Part shown: positions 43,804 to 51,364 of the stretch, piece by piece | How positions within the stretch are numbered: the stretch's first letter is position 1 | How the letters are laid out: each line of letters begins with the position of its first letter | Assembly (NCBI RefSeq): GCF_022230925.1 | Contig: NZ_JAKKFH010000011.1 | Coordinates: forward strand, 1-64,000 | From: Micromonospora alfalfae | GTDB lineage: Bacteria; Actinomycetota; Actinomycetes; Mycobacteriales; Micromonosporaceae | Reading direction: 5' to 3' | Length of the DNA stretch: 64,000 nt | Translations under genes and position numbers: made by a program | Notes under the pieces: generated by a model | Told to the model about the DNA's origin: nothing | Seen by the model: the letters and a program-made list of their open reading frames with translations, nothing else | Databases searched by the model: none

Positions 43804-45192
43804 TCAACTGAGGACGCGGGCGAGACGCCGAACGGCCTCGTCCATGAGTTCGGGTGCGGCTGCCGCGTAGGTGAGGCGAAGGTGCGGGGCCGGGGGTTCG
43901 GCCGCGTACCAGGGCCGACCCGGGAAGACGGCGACGCCCTCGGCCGCCGCGGCAGCGGCCAGCGCCGCGTCGTCGGTGCCGGCGGCGAGGGGCACCCAGA
44001 GGTGCATGCCGCCACGTGGGACCGACTGCGGGGCAAGGCCTGGCAGATGCCGGCGTAGCGCGGTCAGCAACGCGTCCCGGCGTGTCCGCAGAGCGGCGCG
44101 CAGTGCCCGGCGATGCCGCGACCACGCCGGAGAGGTGAGGAAGTCGATCGCCGCCTGTTGCAGTGGACCGGCGACGAAGAAGTCGTCGAGCAGCCGGGCG
44201 GCGCGCAGTCGCGCCCCGGCCGGGCCCCGGGCTCCGATGGCGGCGACGCGCAGCCCGGGGGCTGTCGACTTGGTCAGCGAGCGCAGGTAGATGACGTGGC
44301 CGTCGGGATCGTCGCTGGCCAGTGGTGGCGGCACCGGATCGTCGATGGTGAGGTCACGGGCGTAGTCGTCCTCGATCAGGAACGCACCCGCGTCGCGTAC
44401 CGCCTCGGCGACCTGCGCCCGGCGGTGCTGCGCCAGTGTCGCGCCGTGCGGGTTGGCGTACAGAGGCTGGCAGTAGAAGAGCCGGGCGCCGGTGCGGGCG
44501 AACGCGGCGGCGAGCTGGTCGGGCCGCACCCCGTCGGCGTCGGCCGGCACGGGCACCACCCGCAGCCCGGCCGCGCGGGCCGCGGCCAACGCACCCAGGT
44601 AGGTCGGCGACTCGACGAGCAGGGCGTCGCCGGGCGCGGTGAGCGCCCGCAACGCGGACGACAGAGCCGCCTGCCCGCCGGGGCAGATCAGCATGTCCTC
44701 GGCGTGCAGCCCCGCACCGGCCTCGCGGGCGAACCAGGCGCGCAGGTCCGTGCGACCCTCGACCGGCCCGCGCTGCCAGCTCGCCGGCTGGCGGGCGGCC
44801 CGGGTGAGGGCGGCGCCGAGCGCAGCGGCGGGCTGGAGGTCAGCGTGGAGGTAGCCACCGGACAGCGGGATCGTTCCGGCGGGCGTCAGCGCCAACAGCG
44901 CCTGCATCTCGTCCTGACCGAACCGGCGGGGCCCGAGCGCGACGGTCTGCCAGGACAGGTCGGGCACCTCCGGCTCGTCCGGTGAAGTGGCCACAAAGGT
45001 GCCTCGGCCGGGTCGCGCCTCGATCAGCCCTTCGGCCGCCAACTGACGGATCGCCTCGGCGACGGTGACCGGCGAGGCCTGATGTCGGGCGGTCAACTCG
45101 CGTACCGAGGGCAGCCGGGCACCGGGACCGGCGGCGACCACGAGACCCCGCAGATCTTGGATAACGCGTTGGGCTGCGTTACCGTTTTCCAT
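43804..45192 (-). CDS. MocR-type regulator (GntR HTH + aminotransferase domain)
   Basis: The 462-residue protein has a GntR winged helix (GARLPSVRELTARHQASPVTVAEAIRQLAAEGLIEARPGRGTFV) and a fold-type I aminotransferase domain with PLP Lys in YLRSLTKSTAPGLRVA and IPLSGGYL, LLVESPTYLGALAAARAAG. MocR proteins use PLP or vitamin B6/amino acids as signals. Its start codon overlaps that of the divergent DMT transporter. TACTCT lies 8 nt upstream with no ribosome site, so the mRNA may be leaderless. It probably controls the transporter. Confidence 0.88.
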   Translation of the reverse strand: MENGNAAQRVIQDLRGLVVAAGPGARLPSVRELTARHQASPVTVAEAIRQLAAEGLIEARPGRGTFVATSPDEPEVPDLSWQTVALGPRRFGQDEMQALLALTPAGTIPLSGGYLHADLQPAAALGAALTRAARQPASWQRGPVEGRTDLRAWFAREAGAGLHAEDMLICPGGQAALSSALRALTAPGDALLVESPTYLGALAAARAAGLRVVPVPADADGVRPDQLAAAFARTGARLFYCQPLYANPHGATLAQHRRAQVAEAVRDAGAFLIEDDYARDLTIDDPVPPPLASDDPDGHVIYLRSLTKSTAPGLRVAAIGARGPAGARLRAARLLDDFFVAGPLQQAAIDFLTSPAWSRHRRALRAALRTRRDALLTALRRHLPGLAPQSVPRGGMHLWVPLAAGTDDAALAAAAAAEGVAVFPGRPWYAAEPPAPHLRLTYAAAAPELMDEAVRRLARVLS

Positions 45193-45231
45193 GAGGGACA
45201 AGAGTAGCGCTACTGCCCGAAACACGGTAAC
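45178..45231. promoter_or_regulatory. operator-like repeats over the shared MocR/transporter start
   Basis: GTTACCGT (45178-45185) and ACGGTAAC (45224-45231) form a perfect inverted repeat flanking the CATG shared by the two start codons, and AGTAGCGCTACT (45203-45214) is a perfect 12-bp palindrome containing the minus-strand TACTCT-like -10 region. A MocR-type dimer could bind here and set both promoters. Confidence 0.6.
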
Positions 45232-46147
45232 AGCGGATCGGGTCCTCGGGCTCGGCCTCGGCGCCCTGGGCGTGCTCGGCTTCAGCCTGTCGCTTCCGGC
45301 CACCCGCATCGTCGTGCAGCAGCTCGACCCGTGGTTCGTCGCCTTCGGCCGGGCTGTCGGCGCGGGGCTGCTGGCGTTGGCGTACCTGCGTCTCACCGGC
45401 GCACCGCGGCCCACTCGCGGTCAGTGGCAACGGCTGCCGATCGTCGCCCTCGGCGTCATCGTCGGCTTTCCGTTGTTCACCTCGATGGCGCTTCTCACCC
45501 AGACCTCCGCGCACAGCGCTGTCGTCATCGCCGCGCTGCCCGCGATGACGGCCGTGTTCGCGGTGCTGCGGGCCGGCGAACGCCCACCGCCGCTGTTCTG
45601 GATCGTGAGCGCGGGCGGACTGCTGGCGGTCCTCGCCTTCCTCGGCGTCAGCGGCGCGGTACGCGGAGCCCTCACAGTGCCCGACCTGTTCCTGCTCGCG
45701 GCGGTGGTGCTCTGCGGCCTCGGCTACGCCGAGGGCGGCGCGCTCGCCCGCGAGTTGGGCGGCGCTCGGACGATCTGCTGGGCGTTGCTGCTCTCGCTGC
45801 CCATCACCGTTCCCGTCACGGCATTCGCCGCCGCCACCAGCCCGATGCGGGCCGACGCTCTCGCCTGGTCGGCGTTCGGCTATCTCACCGCGGTCTCGAT
45901 GTTCCTGGGCTTCTTCGCCTGGTACGCGGGCCTGGCCCGGGGCGGTATAGCGCAGGTGGGCCAGGTCCAACTCGCCCAGCCGGTGCTGACCCTGCTGTGG
46001 TCGGCGCTGCTGCTCGGCGAGGCGGTCTCCCCCGCCTCGATCGCGGCGGCGCTGGTGGTGCTGGGATGTGTCGTGGCGACCCAGCGCATCCGCCAGAGCC
46101 CGAGGACGATCGTGGCGCGACGCGAAGTCGGCGCGGGATCGTCCTAG
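45191..46147 (+). CDS. EamA/DMT-family transporter
   Basis: The 318-residue membrane protein has ten transmembrane helices in two EamA repeats (LGLGLGALGVLGFSLSLPATRIVV, LFLLAAVVLCGLGYAEGGALARE, GQVQLAQPVLTLLWSALLLGEAV). It exports or imports an amino-acid-like metabolite. The ATG at 45191 overlaps the MocR ATG on the other strand, so an internal start is possible; MRDKSS is polar and dispensable. The stop codon overlaps that of the convergent HxlR gene. Confidence 0.88.
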   Translation: MRDKSSATARNTVTADRVLGLGLGALGVLGFSLSLPATRIVVQQLDPWFVAFGRAVGAGLLALAYLRLTGAPRPTRGQWQRLPIVALGVIVGFPLFTSMALLTQTSAHSAVVIAALPAMTAVFAVLRAGERPPPLFWIVSAGGLLAVLAFLGVSGAVRGALTVPDLFLLAAVVLCGLGYAEGGALARELGGARTICWALLLSLPITVPVTAFAAATSPMRADALAWSAFGYLTAVSMFLGFFAWYAGLARGGIAQVGQVQLAQPVLTLLWSALLLGEAVSPASIAAALVVLGCVVATQRIRQSPRTIVARREVGAGSS

Positions 46148-46548
46148 CCCCGGTCGCGCTCGCGGCTGTCGCGGGCGGTCTGCAACTCGAGCACCGAGGC
46201 CTCCAGCAGATCGGCGAGGCCACGCAGTTGCTCGGCGACCTGGGCCCCGAGTGGGGTCAGCGAGTATTCGACGCGCGGTGGGATCGCTGTGAGCACCTCG
46301 CGGGTGAGCATCCCGTCGCGTTCGAGGGTCTGCAGGGTCTGGGAGAGCATCCGCTCGCTGACCCCGTCGATGCGGCGACGCAGCGCGTTGAACCGGTAGC
46401 TGCCCTCGCCGAGCGCCAACAGGGCCAGCGAGGCCCACTTCGAGGTGACGTCCTCGAAGGCCGCCCGGGAGGTGCAACCCCTGGCGAAGACATCGCTGAC
46501 GAAATCCTGGGTAGGCCCCGCCGGGTCCTGGGCCGGCATGTCGCTCAC
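46144..46548 (-). CDS. HxlR-family regulator
   Basis: The 134-residue protein has the HxlR winged helix: WASLALLALGEGSYRFNALRRRIDGVSERMLSQTLQTLERDGMLTREVLTAIPPRVEYSLTPLG, with Cys25 in FARGCTSR, a thiol used by redox-sensing members (quinone or electrophile sensing). It is divergent from an NmrA-like quinone reductase gene, an arrangement like ytfH/qorB of enterobacteria. It likely represses that gene until it is oxidised. Confidence 0.87.
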   Translation of the reverse strand: MSDMPAQDPAGPTQDFVSDVFARGCTSRAAFEDVTSKWASLALLALGEGSYRFNALRRRIDGVSERMLSQTLQTLERDGMLTREVLTAIPPRVEYSLTPLGAQVAEQLRGLADLLEASVLELQTARDSRERDRG

Positions 46549-46594
46549 CTCACCAGCCTATCTCATGCCTCCCATCGGTTAGTGCTGTAGATTC

Positions 46595-46606
46595 GTAAGT
46601 GCTTAC
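46595..46606. promoter_or_regulatory. HxlR operator candidate
   Basis: GTAAG-TG-CTTAC is an inverted repeat in the gap between the divergent HxlR and NmrA-like genes, 30 bp before the latter's ATG. HxlR-type operators near such pairs often have short inverted arms like these. Confidence 0.5.
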
Positions 46607-46635
46607 TGATCTGTCCCCACCCTCCGGAGGTTCCC

Positions 46636-47493
46636 ATGCCCACCTATGCCGTCACCGGCGCCACCGGCCGGTTGGGCCGCCTGGTGATCGAGCAACTGCT
46701 CGACAGCGGCGTACCCGCCGCCGAGATCGCCGCCATCGTCCGCAGCCCGGAGAAGGCCGCCGACCTGGCCGCGCGCGGGGTCGAGATCCGCAAGGCCAAC
46801 TACGACGACCCGTCGACGCTGCCCGGCGCCGTGGCCGGCGTACGCCGCCTGCTGCTCATCTCCGGCGACTCTCCCGGCCAGCGCGTCGCGCAGCACACCG
46901 CGGTCATCGACGCCGCCAAGCTCGCCGGGGTGGAGCGTCTCGTCTACACCAGCATCCTGAAGGCCGACACCACAGCGAACCCGCTCGCCCCGGAGCACAA
47001 GGCCACCGAGGAGGTCCTCGCCGCGTCCGGTCTGACCTACACGGTGCTGCGCAACGGTTGGTACACCGAGAACTACACCGACCAGCTCCCGCAGTACCTG
47101 GGATCCGGCACGATCCTCGGTGCCACCGGCGGCAGCAAGATCTCCACCGCGACCCGGGCCGACTACGCGGGGGCGGCCGTGGCCGCGCTGACCCGCGACG
47201 AGGACGGCAACGCCGTCCACGAACTGGGCGGCACCGCGTTCACCTTCGACGAGCTGGCCGAGGCCGTCACAGAGGTGACCGGCACCAGAGTCGTCCACCA
47301 GGACATGTCCGCCGCCGAGCTGGCCTCGGCCCTGGAGAACGTCGGCCTGGACGCGGGCACCGCCGGTTTCGTCGCCGCGCTCGACCACTCGATCGCCAAC
47401 GGCGAGCTGGCAACCGACAGCGACGACCTCAGCCGTCTGCTCGGCCGGCCGAGCACCCCGCTGCGCGACGCCATCCGGGCCGCGCGGGTCTGA
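46636..47493 (+). CDS. NmrA-like SDR, NAD(P)H:quinone reductase type
   Basis: The 285-residue protein is an atypical short-chain dehydrogenase with Rossmann motif YAVTGATGRLGRLVIEQLL, GVERLVYTSILKA and VLRNGWYTENY. It resembles QorB (quinone oxidoreductase 2), which reduces quinones with NADPH in the cytosol. GGAGG is 5 nt before the ATG. Its divergent HxlR partner makes a redox-response unit. Confidence 0.87.
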   Translation: MPTYAVTGATGRLGRLVIEQLLDSGVPAAEIAAIVRSPEKAADLAARGVEIRKANYDDPSTLPGAVAGVRRLLLISGDSPGQRVAQHTAVIDAAKLAGVERLVYTSILKADTTANPLAPEHKATEEVLAASGLTYTVLRNGWYTENYTDQLPQYLGSGTILGATGGSKISTATRADYAGAAVAALTRDEDGNAVHELGGTAFTFDELAEAVTEVTGTRVVHQDMSAAELASALENVGLDAGTAGFVAALDHSIANGELATDSDDLSRLLGRPSTPLRDAIRAARV

Positions 47494-47579
47494 ACCGAAT
47501 CCATCACCGAAGCGGGCGGCGGGGCCTCCGTCCCCCGTCGCCCGTCACCCGGTGAAACCGCACACGTATCCTCGACGGC

Positions 47580-47678
47580 ATGGTGAGGCACGTCGATGAG
47601 CTGCTCCCCCGGCCCGTCGAGCCGCCATGTCGACACGCCGTGCGGTCCGACCTGGACACTCCGGCGGCGACCCGGTGA
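47580..47678 (+). CDS. 32-residue leader peptide overlapping the GNAT start
   Basis: An ATG at 47580 opens MVRHVDELLPRPVEPP..., 32 residues, ending in a TGA that overlaps the GNAT GTG (GTGA). TATCCT lies 7 nt before the ATG, so it may be the leaderless first cistron. Whether the peptide matters or only delivers ribosomes is unknown. Confidence 0.35.
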   Translation: MVRHVDELLPRPVEPPCRHAVRSDLDTPAATR

Positions 47679-48196
47679 GCGGCGACGACTTCGTCGTCCG
47701 GGCCGCCGTAGCGCAGGACGACCCCGAACTGGTCTTCGACGTGCTGAGGCAACTCGCTCCCGACGACGCGCGGCCGGACCCCGCCCGGCTCGCCGCCGCC
47801 TGGCGTGACCTGCACGCCCAAGCCGGCCGCCGGCTCCTGCTGGCCGTCGCCGGGGACACCTTCGTGGGCACCCTCGACACCCTGGTCGCCCCCAACCTCA
47901 CCCACGGCGCGCGACCGTACATGGTGGTGGAGAACGTGGTGATCGCGCCCGACTGGCGCCGCCGTGGGGTTGCCCGGGCCCTCATGCTGGCGGCGCTCGA
48001 CGAGGCGACGGCAGCCGGCTGCTACAAGGTCCAACTGGTGTCGAACGCCGCGCGGACCGATGCCCACCGGTTCTACGCGTCCGTCGGGTTCACGCAGTCC
48101 GCGCTCGGCTACCGCAGGTACCTCACCCACCGCGACGTGACACCGGGCGCTCCCGCGTCCCGGCCGGCTACTCCGCCTCGTCCTGTTCTTCGGTGA
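47675..48196 (+). CDS. GNAT-family acetyltransferase
   Basis: The 173-residue protein has the GNAT core: RLLLAVAGDTFVGTLDTLVAPN, acetyl-CoA loop VIAPDWRRRGVARALMLAALDEA and VQLVSNAARTDAHRFYASVGFTQSALGYRRYL. It transfers an acetyl group to an unknown amine. GTG at 47675 is favoured by overlap with the preceding mini-frame; an ATG at 47627 would add 16 residues. The 3' end overlaps the convergent repeat-protein gene by 29 nt. Confidence 0.8.
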   Translation: MSGDDFVVRAAVAQDDPELVFDVLRQLAPDDARPDPARLAAAWRDLHAQAGRRLLLAVAGDTFVGTLDTLVAPNLTHGARPYMVVENVVIAPDWRRRGVARALMLAALDEATAAGCYKVQLVSNAARTDAHRFYASVGFTQSALGYRRYLTHRDVTPGAPASRPATPPRPVLR

Positions 48197-48527
48197 GCTC
48201 GGCCAGGACGTCGGCCGCGTCCCGGTTCCCACCGTCGGCGAGCCGGCGAAGCTCGCCGACGTCCGCCCGCTCCGCGGCCAACTCGACGAGTTGGTCAGCG
48301 GCGTCCTTGTCGCCCCGGTCGGTGAGACGCCGCAGCTCGTTCATGTCGCCGAGTTCGGTGGCGAGTTCGACAAGTTGAGCCGCAGCGTCGGCGCTGCCGT
48401 CCTCGGCCAGCTGACGTAACTCCGTGAGGTCACCCCGCTCCCCCGCGAGCTCGACAAGCTGGTCGACAGCGTCCCGGTCACCGTCCTTGGCCCGTTGGCG
48501 CAGGTCGGCAAGATCAGGGTCGGACAT
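48168..48527 (-). CDS. small acidic protein made of four 28-residue repeats
   Basis: The 119-residue product is four near-copies of a unit like LTELRQLAEDGSADAAAQLV + ELATELGD: Leu/Ala heptad-like helices alternating with Asp/Gly turns. It is strongly acidic and probably a short alpha-solenoid for protein contacts. Such proteins are frequent in micromonosporas without known function. DNA repeats of 84 bp underlie it. Confidence 0.7.
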   Translation of the reverse strand: MSDPDLADLRQRAKDGDRDAVDQLVELAGERGDLTELRQLAEDGSADAAAQLVELATELGDMNELRRLTDRGDKDAADQLVELAAERADVGELRRLADGGNRDAADVLAELTEEQDEAE

Positions 48528-48644
48528 CGCGCACCTCTTCGCAGTTGGCGTGGGCCGGCCTGGTCCCGCTCACCATCGAGAACCTAGACCAGGGGATGTC
48601 GTGGTGGCGCAGGAACAACGGACACGGCCTGCGCGCCGATCCGC

Positions 48645-49343
48645 TCAGCCCACCTCGGTCGACTCCGTGATCAGCAGGCCGCTGAGCAGACTGCGCAGGG
48701 TCCGCTCGACGAGGTTCGCGCGGGGGGCAGGTCCGGAGGGCTGACTGAACGCCGCGACCAGGTGCGGGTGTGCCGCGAGATCCAGCCCGGCGAAGCTGAA
48801 CGCCCCAGCGGCGGATTCACGGCGGGCGAAGAGGCTCACCACGCCTGTCATCATCGCGATGGCCTCGAACTTGGCGGCGACCGGGCAGCGCACGGGTTCC
48901 AGCACCCGGATGCAGTTGTCGAACCAGGCCAGGCCCTCCGGGCCGATGCCGGAGGGCCGGTGGATCACGTCGAGCAACCACGGGTGGGTGCCGAACAGCG
49001 CCAACTGCCGTCGCCCCAGCAGCACCATCGTCTCCAACCAGTCGCCCTCCACCTGCGGGTACGGGCGCAGCTCCCCCACCGCCCGGTCGGTCATCAGGTC
49101 CAGCAGGTCGTCACGGGACGTCAGGTAGCGGTAGAGGGACCCGGCGCCGGTGCCGAGCGCGGCGGCCACGGCGCGCATCGACACCGCCGCCAGTCCTTCG
49201 GCGTCGGCCAGGGCGATGGCGGCCGCGACGATGGCGTCCCGACTGTGCGCCGGCGCGGGGCCGCGGCTGCCGCGTTCGGGTCTGCTCCAGATCGGTTGCC
49301 GGTCCGGGTCGGCGTGACCGGTACTCGCGGGTGCGTCACTCAC
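48645..49343 (-). CDS. TetR-family regulator
   Basis: The 232-residue protein has a disordered 30-residue lead and a TetR helix-turn-helix (SRDAIVAAAIALADAEGLAAVSMRAVAAALGTGAGSLYRYLTSRDDLLDLM), then a helical ligand domain of the TetR_C type seen in drug-responsive repressors. It is divergent from an alpha/beta hydrolase gene across a 64-bp gap carrying its likely operator. Confidence 0.88.
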   Translation of the reverse strand: MSDAPASTGHADPDRQPIWSRPERGSRGPAPAHSRDAIVAAAIALADAEGLAAVSMRAVAAALGTGAGSLYRYLTSRDDLLDLMTDRAVGELRPYPQVEGDWLETMVLLGRRQLALFGTHPWLLDVIHRPSGIGPEGLAWFDNCIRVLEPVRCPVAAKFEAIAMMTGVVSLFARRESAAGAFSFAGLDLAAHPHLVAAFSQPSGPAPRANLVERTLRSLLSGLLITESTEVG

Positions 49344-49355
49344 TGATCTACTGTA

Positions 49356-49378
49356 AACTGCGAACGTCGTTTGCAGTT
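49356..49378. promoter_or_regulatory. TetR operator candidate
   Basis: AACTGCGAA (49356-49364) and TTTGCAGTT (49370-49378) form an inverted repeat matching at 8 of 9 positions, spaced by 5 bp, in the intergenic promoter region shared by the tetR-type and hydrolase genes. Confidence 0.7.
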
Positions 49379-49407
49379 ATTGTCGGCGCGGGAAGGGTGG
49401 ACCGGAC

Positions 49408-50244
49408 ATGGAGCAGGTCAGGGCACGGGACGGCGCGACGATCGTGCTGCACTCGACGGGGGCGGGGCCGGGGATCGTCGTGGTGCACGGTGGCGGCGTG
49501 ACGATCGACGTCTACCGGCGGCTGGCCAGGGCGCTCGCCGACCGGTTCACGGTGCACCTCTACAACCGACGGGGACGGGCCGACGCACCACCGAGGTCGA
49601 TGCCCTACACCGTCGAGCAGGAGGTCGACGACCTCGGCGCGGTGCTGGAGCGCACCGGGTCCGGCAACGTCATCGGCCACAGCGGCGGCGGTTTCCTGGC
49701 GCTCGAAGCCGCGCCCCGACTGCCGATCGAACGGCTCGCCCTCTACGACGCCGCGGTCTCGATCGACGGCAGCTTCCCATCGGCGTGGCTCGCGCCCGCC
49801 CGGGCGGCACTACAAGCCGGCGACACCGCCCGAAGCCTCGCCATCACGACTGCGGGAATCAACTCGCAGATGACGGCGGCGAGACTCCCACTCGCCGTCC
49901 GGGTGGCGATCATCCGCGCGTTCCTGCGTACGCCGATCGGCCGGACGATGGGCGAACTGCTGCCGACGACGTTGGACGAGGCGGCGCTGATCCTGGCGCA
50001 CGACGGCCCGGCCACCCGGTGGGCCGAAGTGAGCGCCGAGGTGCTGCTGGCCTGCGGAGCCGACGGCCCGCCCTACTACGTGCAACAGAACGCGGCGCTG
50101 GCCCGTGCGTTACCGCGCGCCCGGACACTGATGATCCCGCGCAGTGGCCACGACGCCATCAACCGGGCGCACCCGAGGATCGTCGAACCGCTCGCCGACT
50201 TCTTCGCGGCGCCCGTGACGACGCGGCGGACGCCGCACTCCTGA
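49408..50244 (+). CDS. alpha/beta hydrolase under TetR control
   Basis: The 278-residue enzyme has an HGG oxyanion region (IVVVHGGGVTIDVY), the nucleophile elbow VIGHSGGGFLALEA and a C-terminal MIPRSGHDAINR with catalytic His. It hydrolyses an ester or lactone, perhaps the ligand of the adjacent repressor. A GGAAGGG ribosome site lies upstream of the ATG. Confidence 0.87.
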   Translation: MEQVRARDGATIVLHSTGAGPGIVVVHGGGVTIDVYRRLARALADRFTVHLYNRRGRADAPPRSMPYTVEQEVDDLGAVLERTGSGNVIGHSGGGFLALEAAPRLPIERLALYDAAVSIDGSFPSAWLAPARAALQAGDTARSLAITTAGINSQMTAARLPLAVRVAIIRAFLRTPIGRTMGELLPTTLDEAALILAHDGPATRWAEVSAEVLLACGADGPPYYVQQNAALARALPRARTLMIPRSGHDAINRAHPRIVEPLADFFAAPVTTRRTPHS

Positions 50245-50293
50245 GCGGTCGCGCGATCGCACACCGTCATTGATCTTGGCTAGGCTGGTGGGC

Positions 50294-50344
50294 ATGCCCG
50301 CACACCACCCGCGCCGTCACACGATCGAGCCGGTCGACTGGTGA
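50294..50344 (+). CDS. 16-residue leader peptide overlapping the ion-channel start
   Basis: ATG at 50294 encodes MPAHHPRRHTIEPVDW and stops in TGA overlapping the channel GTG (GTGA). TAGGCT sits 7 nt before the ATG, with no ribosome site, so it could be a leaderless mini-cistron feeding ribosomes to the channel gene. Confidence 0.4.
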   Translation: MPAHHPRRHTIEPVDW

Positions 50345-51285
50345 GCGACGCAGCAGTGCCCGCCCCGCGGGGTGGGCCGTCCACACCGGGCAACCGCTCG
50401 GGTTGGACCGACCGATGCGACCAGCTCGCCCGGTCACGGCCCTTCGAGATCGCCATCGTCGTGGTCATCCTTGCCAACGGCATCGTTCTCGGCCTGGAGA
50501 CGTACGACGATCTGAGCCCGGCGGGCACCGCGCTGCACGGGCTGGAACTGCTCTTCCGGGCCGTCTTCGTCGTCGAGATCGCCATCCGGCTGGCCGCCTA
50601 CGGCAGACGCCCACAGGACTTCTTCCGGCACGGCTGGAACGTCTTCGACTTCGTGGTGATCGCGGCGATCTTCATCCCGGGTCTGCACGGCGATCCGGCG
50701 CTGCTGCGGGTCGTCCGGGTCGCCCGCATGGTCCGCCTGGTGCGGTTCTCGCCGGGTCTGCGGACCATCGTCTCCGCGCTGTGGCGCAGTCTGCCGGGCG
50801 TGACCGGGTTCCTCGCCCTGGCCGTCGTGACGCTCTACGTGTACGGCATGGCCGGCTGGCTGATCTTCGGCAACAGGTATCCGCAGGAGTACGGCGACAT
50901 CGGCCGGTCGCTGCTGACGTTGTTCGTGCTGTTGTCGCTGGAGACGCTGCCGGACCTCATCGAACAGGGCCTGGCGATCTCACCATGGACGCTGCTCTAC
51001 TACGTCAGCTACGTGGTCATCACCGTCAACCTGCTGCTCAACATCCTCATCGCGGTCATCGTGAACTCCATGGAGGAGGCTCGCCGGTTGGAGATGACCG
51101 AGCGACTGGCCCCCGGATACGACGAGGACGGCGACGGCGTACCGGACGAGGTGGACCGGATCGCGCTCACCCAACGGCTTGACGACCTGCGGGCGGTCAT
51201 CACCGAGTTGGAGCGCGAGCTGCGCATCGACCGGGACGACGGGCACGGCCGACCCCATCGGGACAACGCCCGCGCCGGACGGTGA
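50341..51285 (+). CDS. voltage-gated-type ion channel (NaChBac-like, one six-helix unit)
   Basis: The 314-residue protein is a single S1-S6 channel subunit. S4 is LLRVVRVARMVRLVRFSPGLR with an Arg every third or fourth residue; the pore has FVLLSLETLPDLIEQG, a Ser-Leu-Glu-Thr filter like the NaChBac TLES; S6 is VNLLLNILIAVIVNSMEEA. Behind S6 lies DEDGDGVPDEVD, an EF-hand-like Ca-binding loop (Asp at 1, 3, 5, 9 and 12), then a leucine-rich coiled coil (LTQRLDDLRAVITELERELR) suited to tetramer formation. It likely conducts Na+ or Ca2+ across the cytoplasmic membrane. GTG overlaps the preceding mini-cistron. Confidence 0.86.
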   Translation: MSDAAVPAPRGGPSTPGNRSGWTDRCDQLARSRPFEIAIVVVILANGIVLGLETYDDLSPAGTALHGLELLFRAVFVVEIAIRLAAYGRRPQDFFRHGWNVFDFVVIAAIFIPGLHGDPALLRVVRVARMVRLVRFSPGLRTIVSALWRSLPGVTGFLALAVVTLYVYGMAGWLIFGNRYPQEYGDIGRSLLTLFVLLSLETLPDLIEQGLAISPWTLLYYVSYVVITVNLLLNILIAVIVNSMEEARRLEMTERLAPGYDEDGDGVPDEVDRIALTQRLDDLRAVITELERELRIDRDDGHGRPHRDNARAGR

Positions 51286-51364
51286 TCCGACGCTCGCGCT
51301 CCGTCTACGGGTTCGGATAGTGTCGACGGCGGTCCCATCGGCCTCCCTGAAGGGGCAACCGAGC

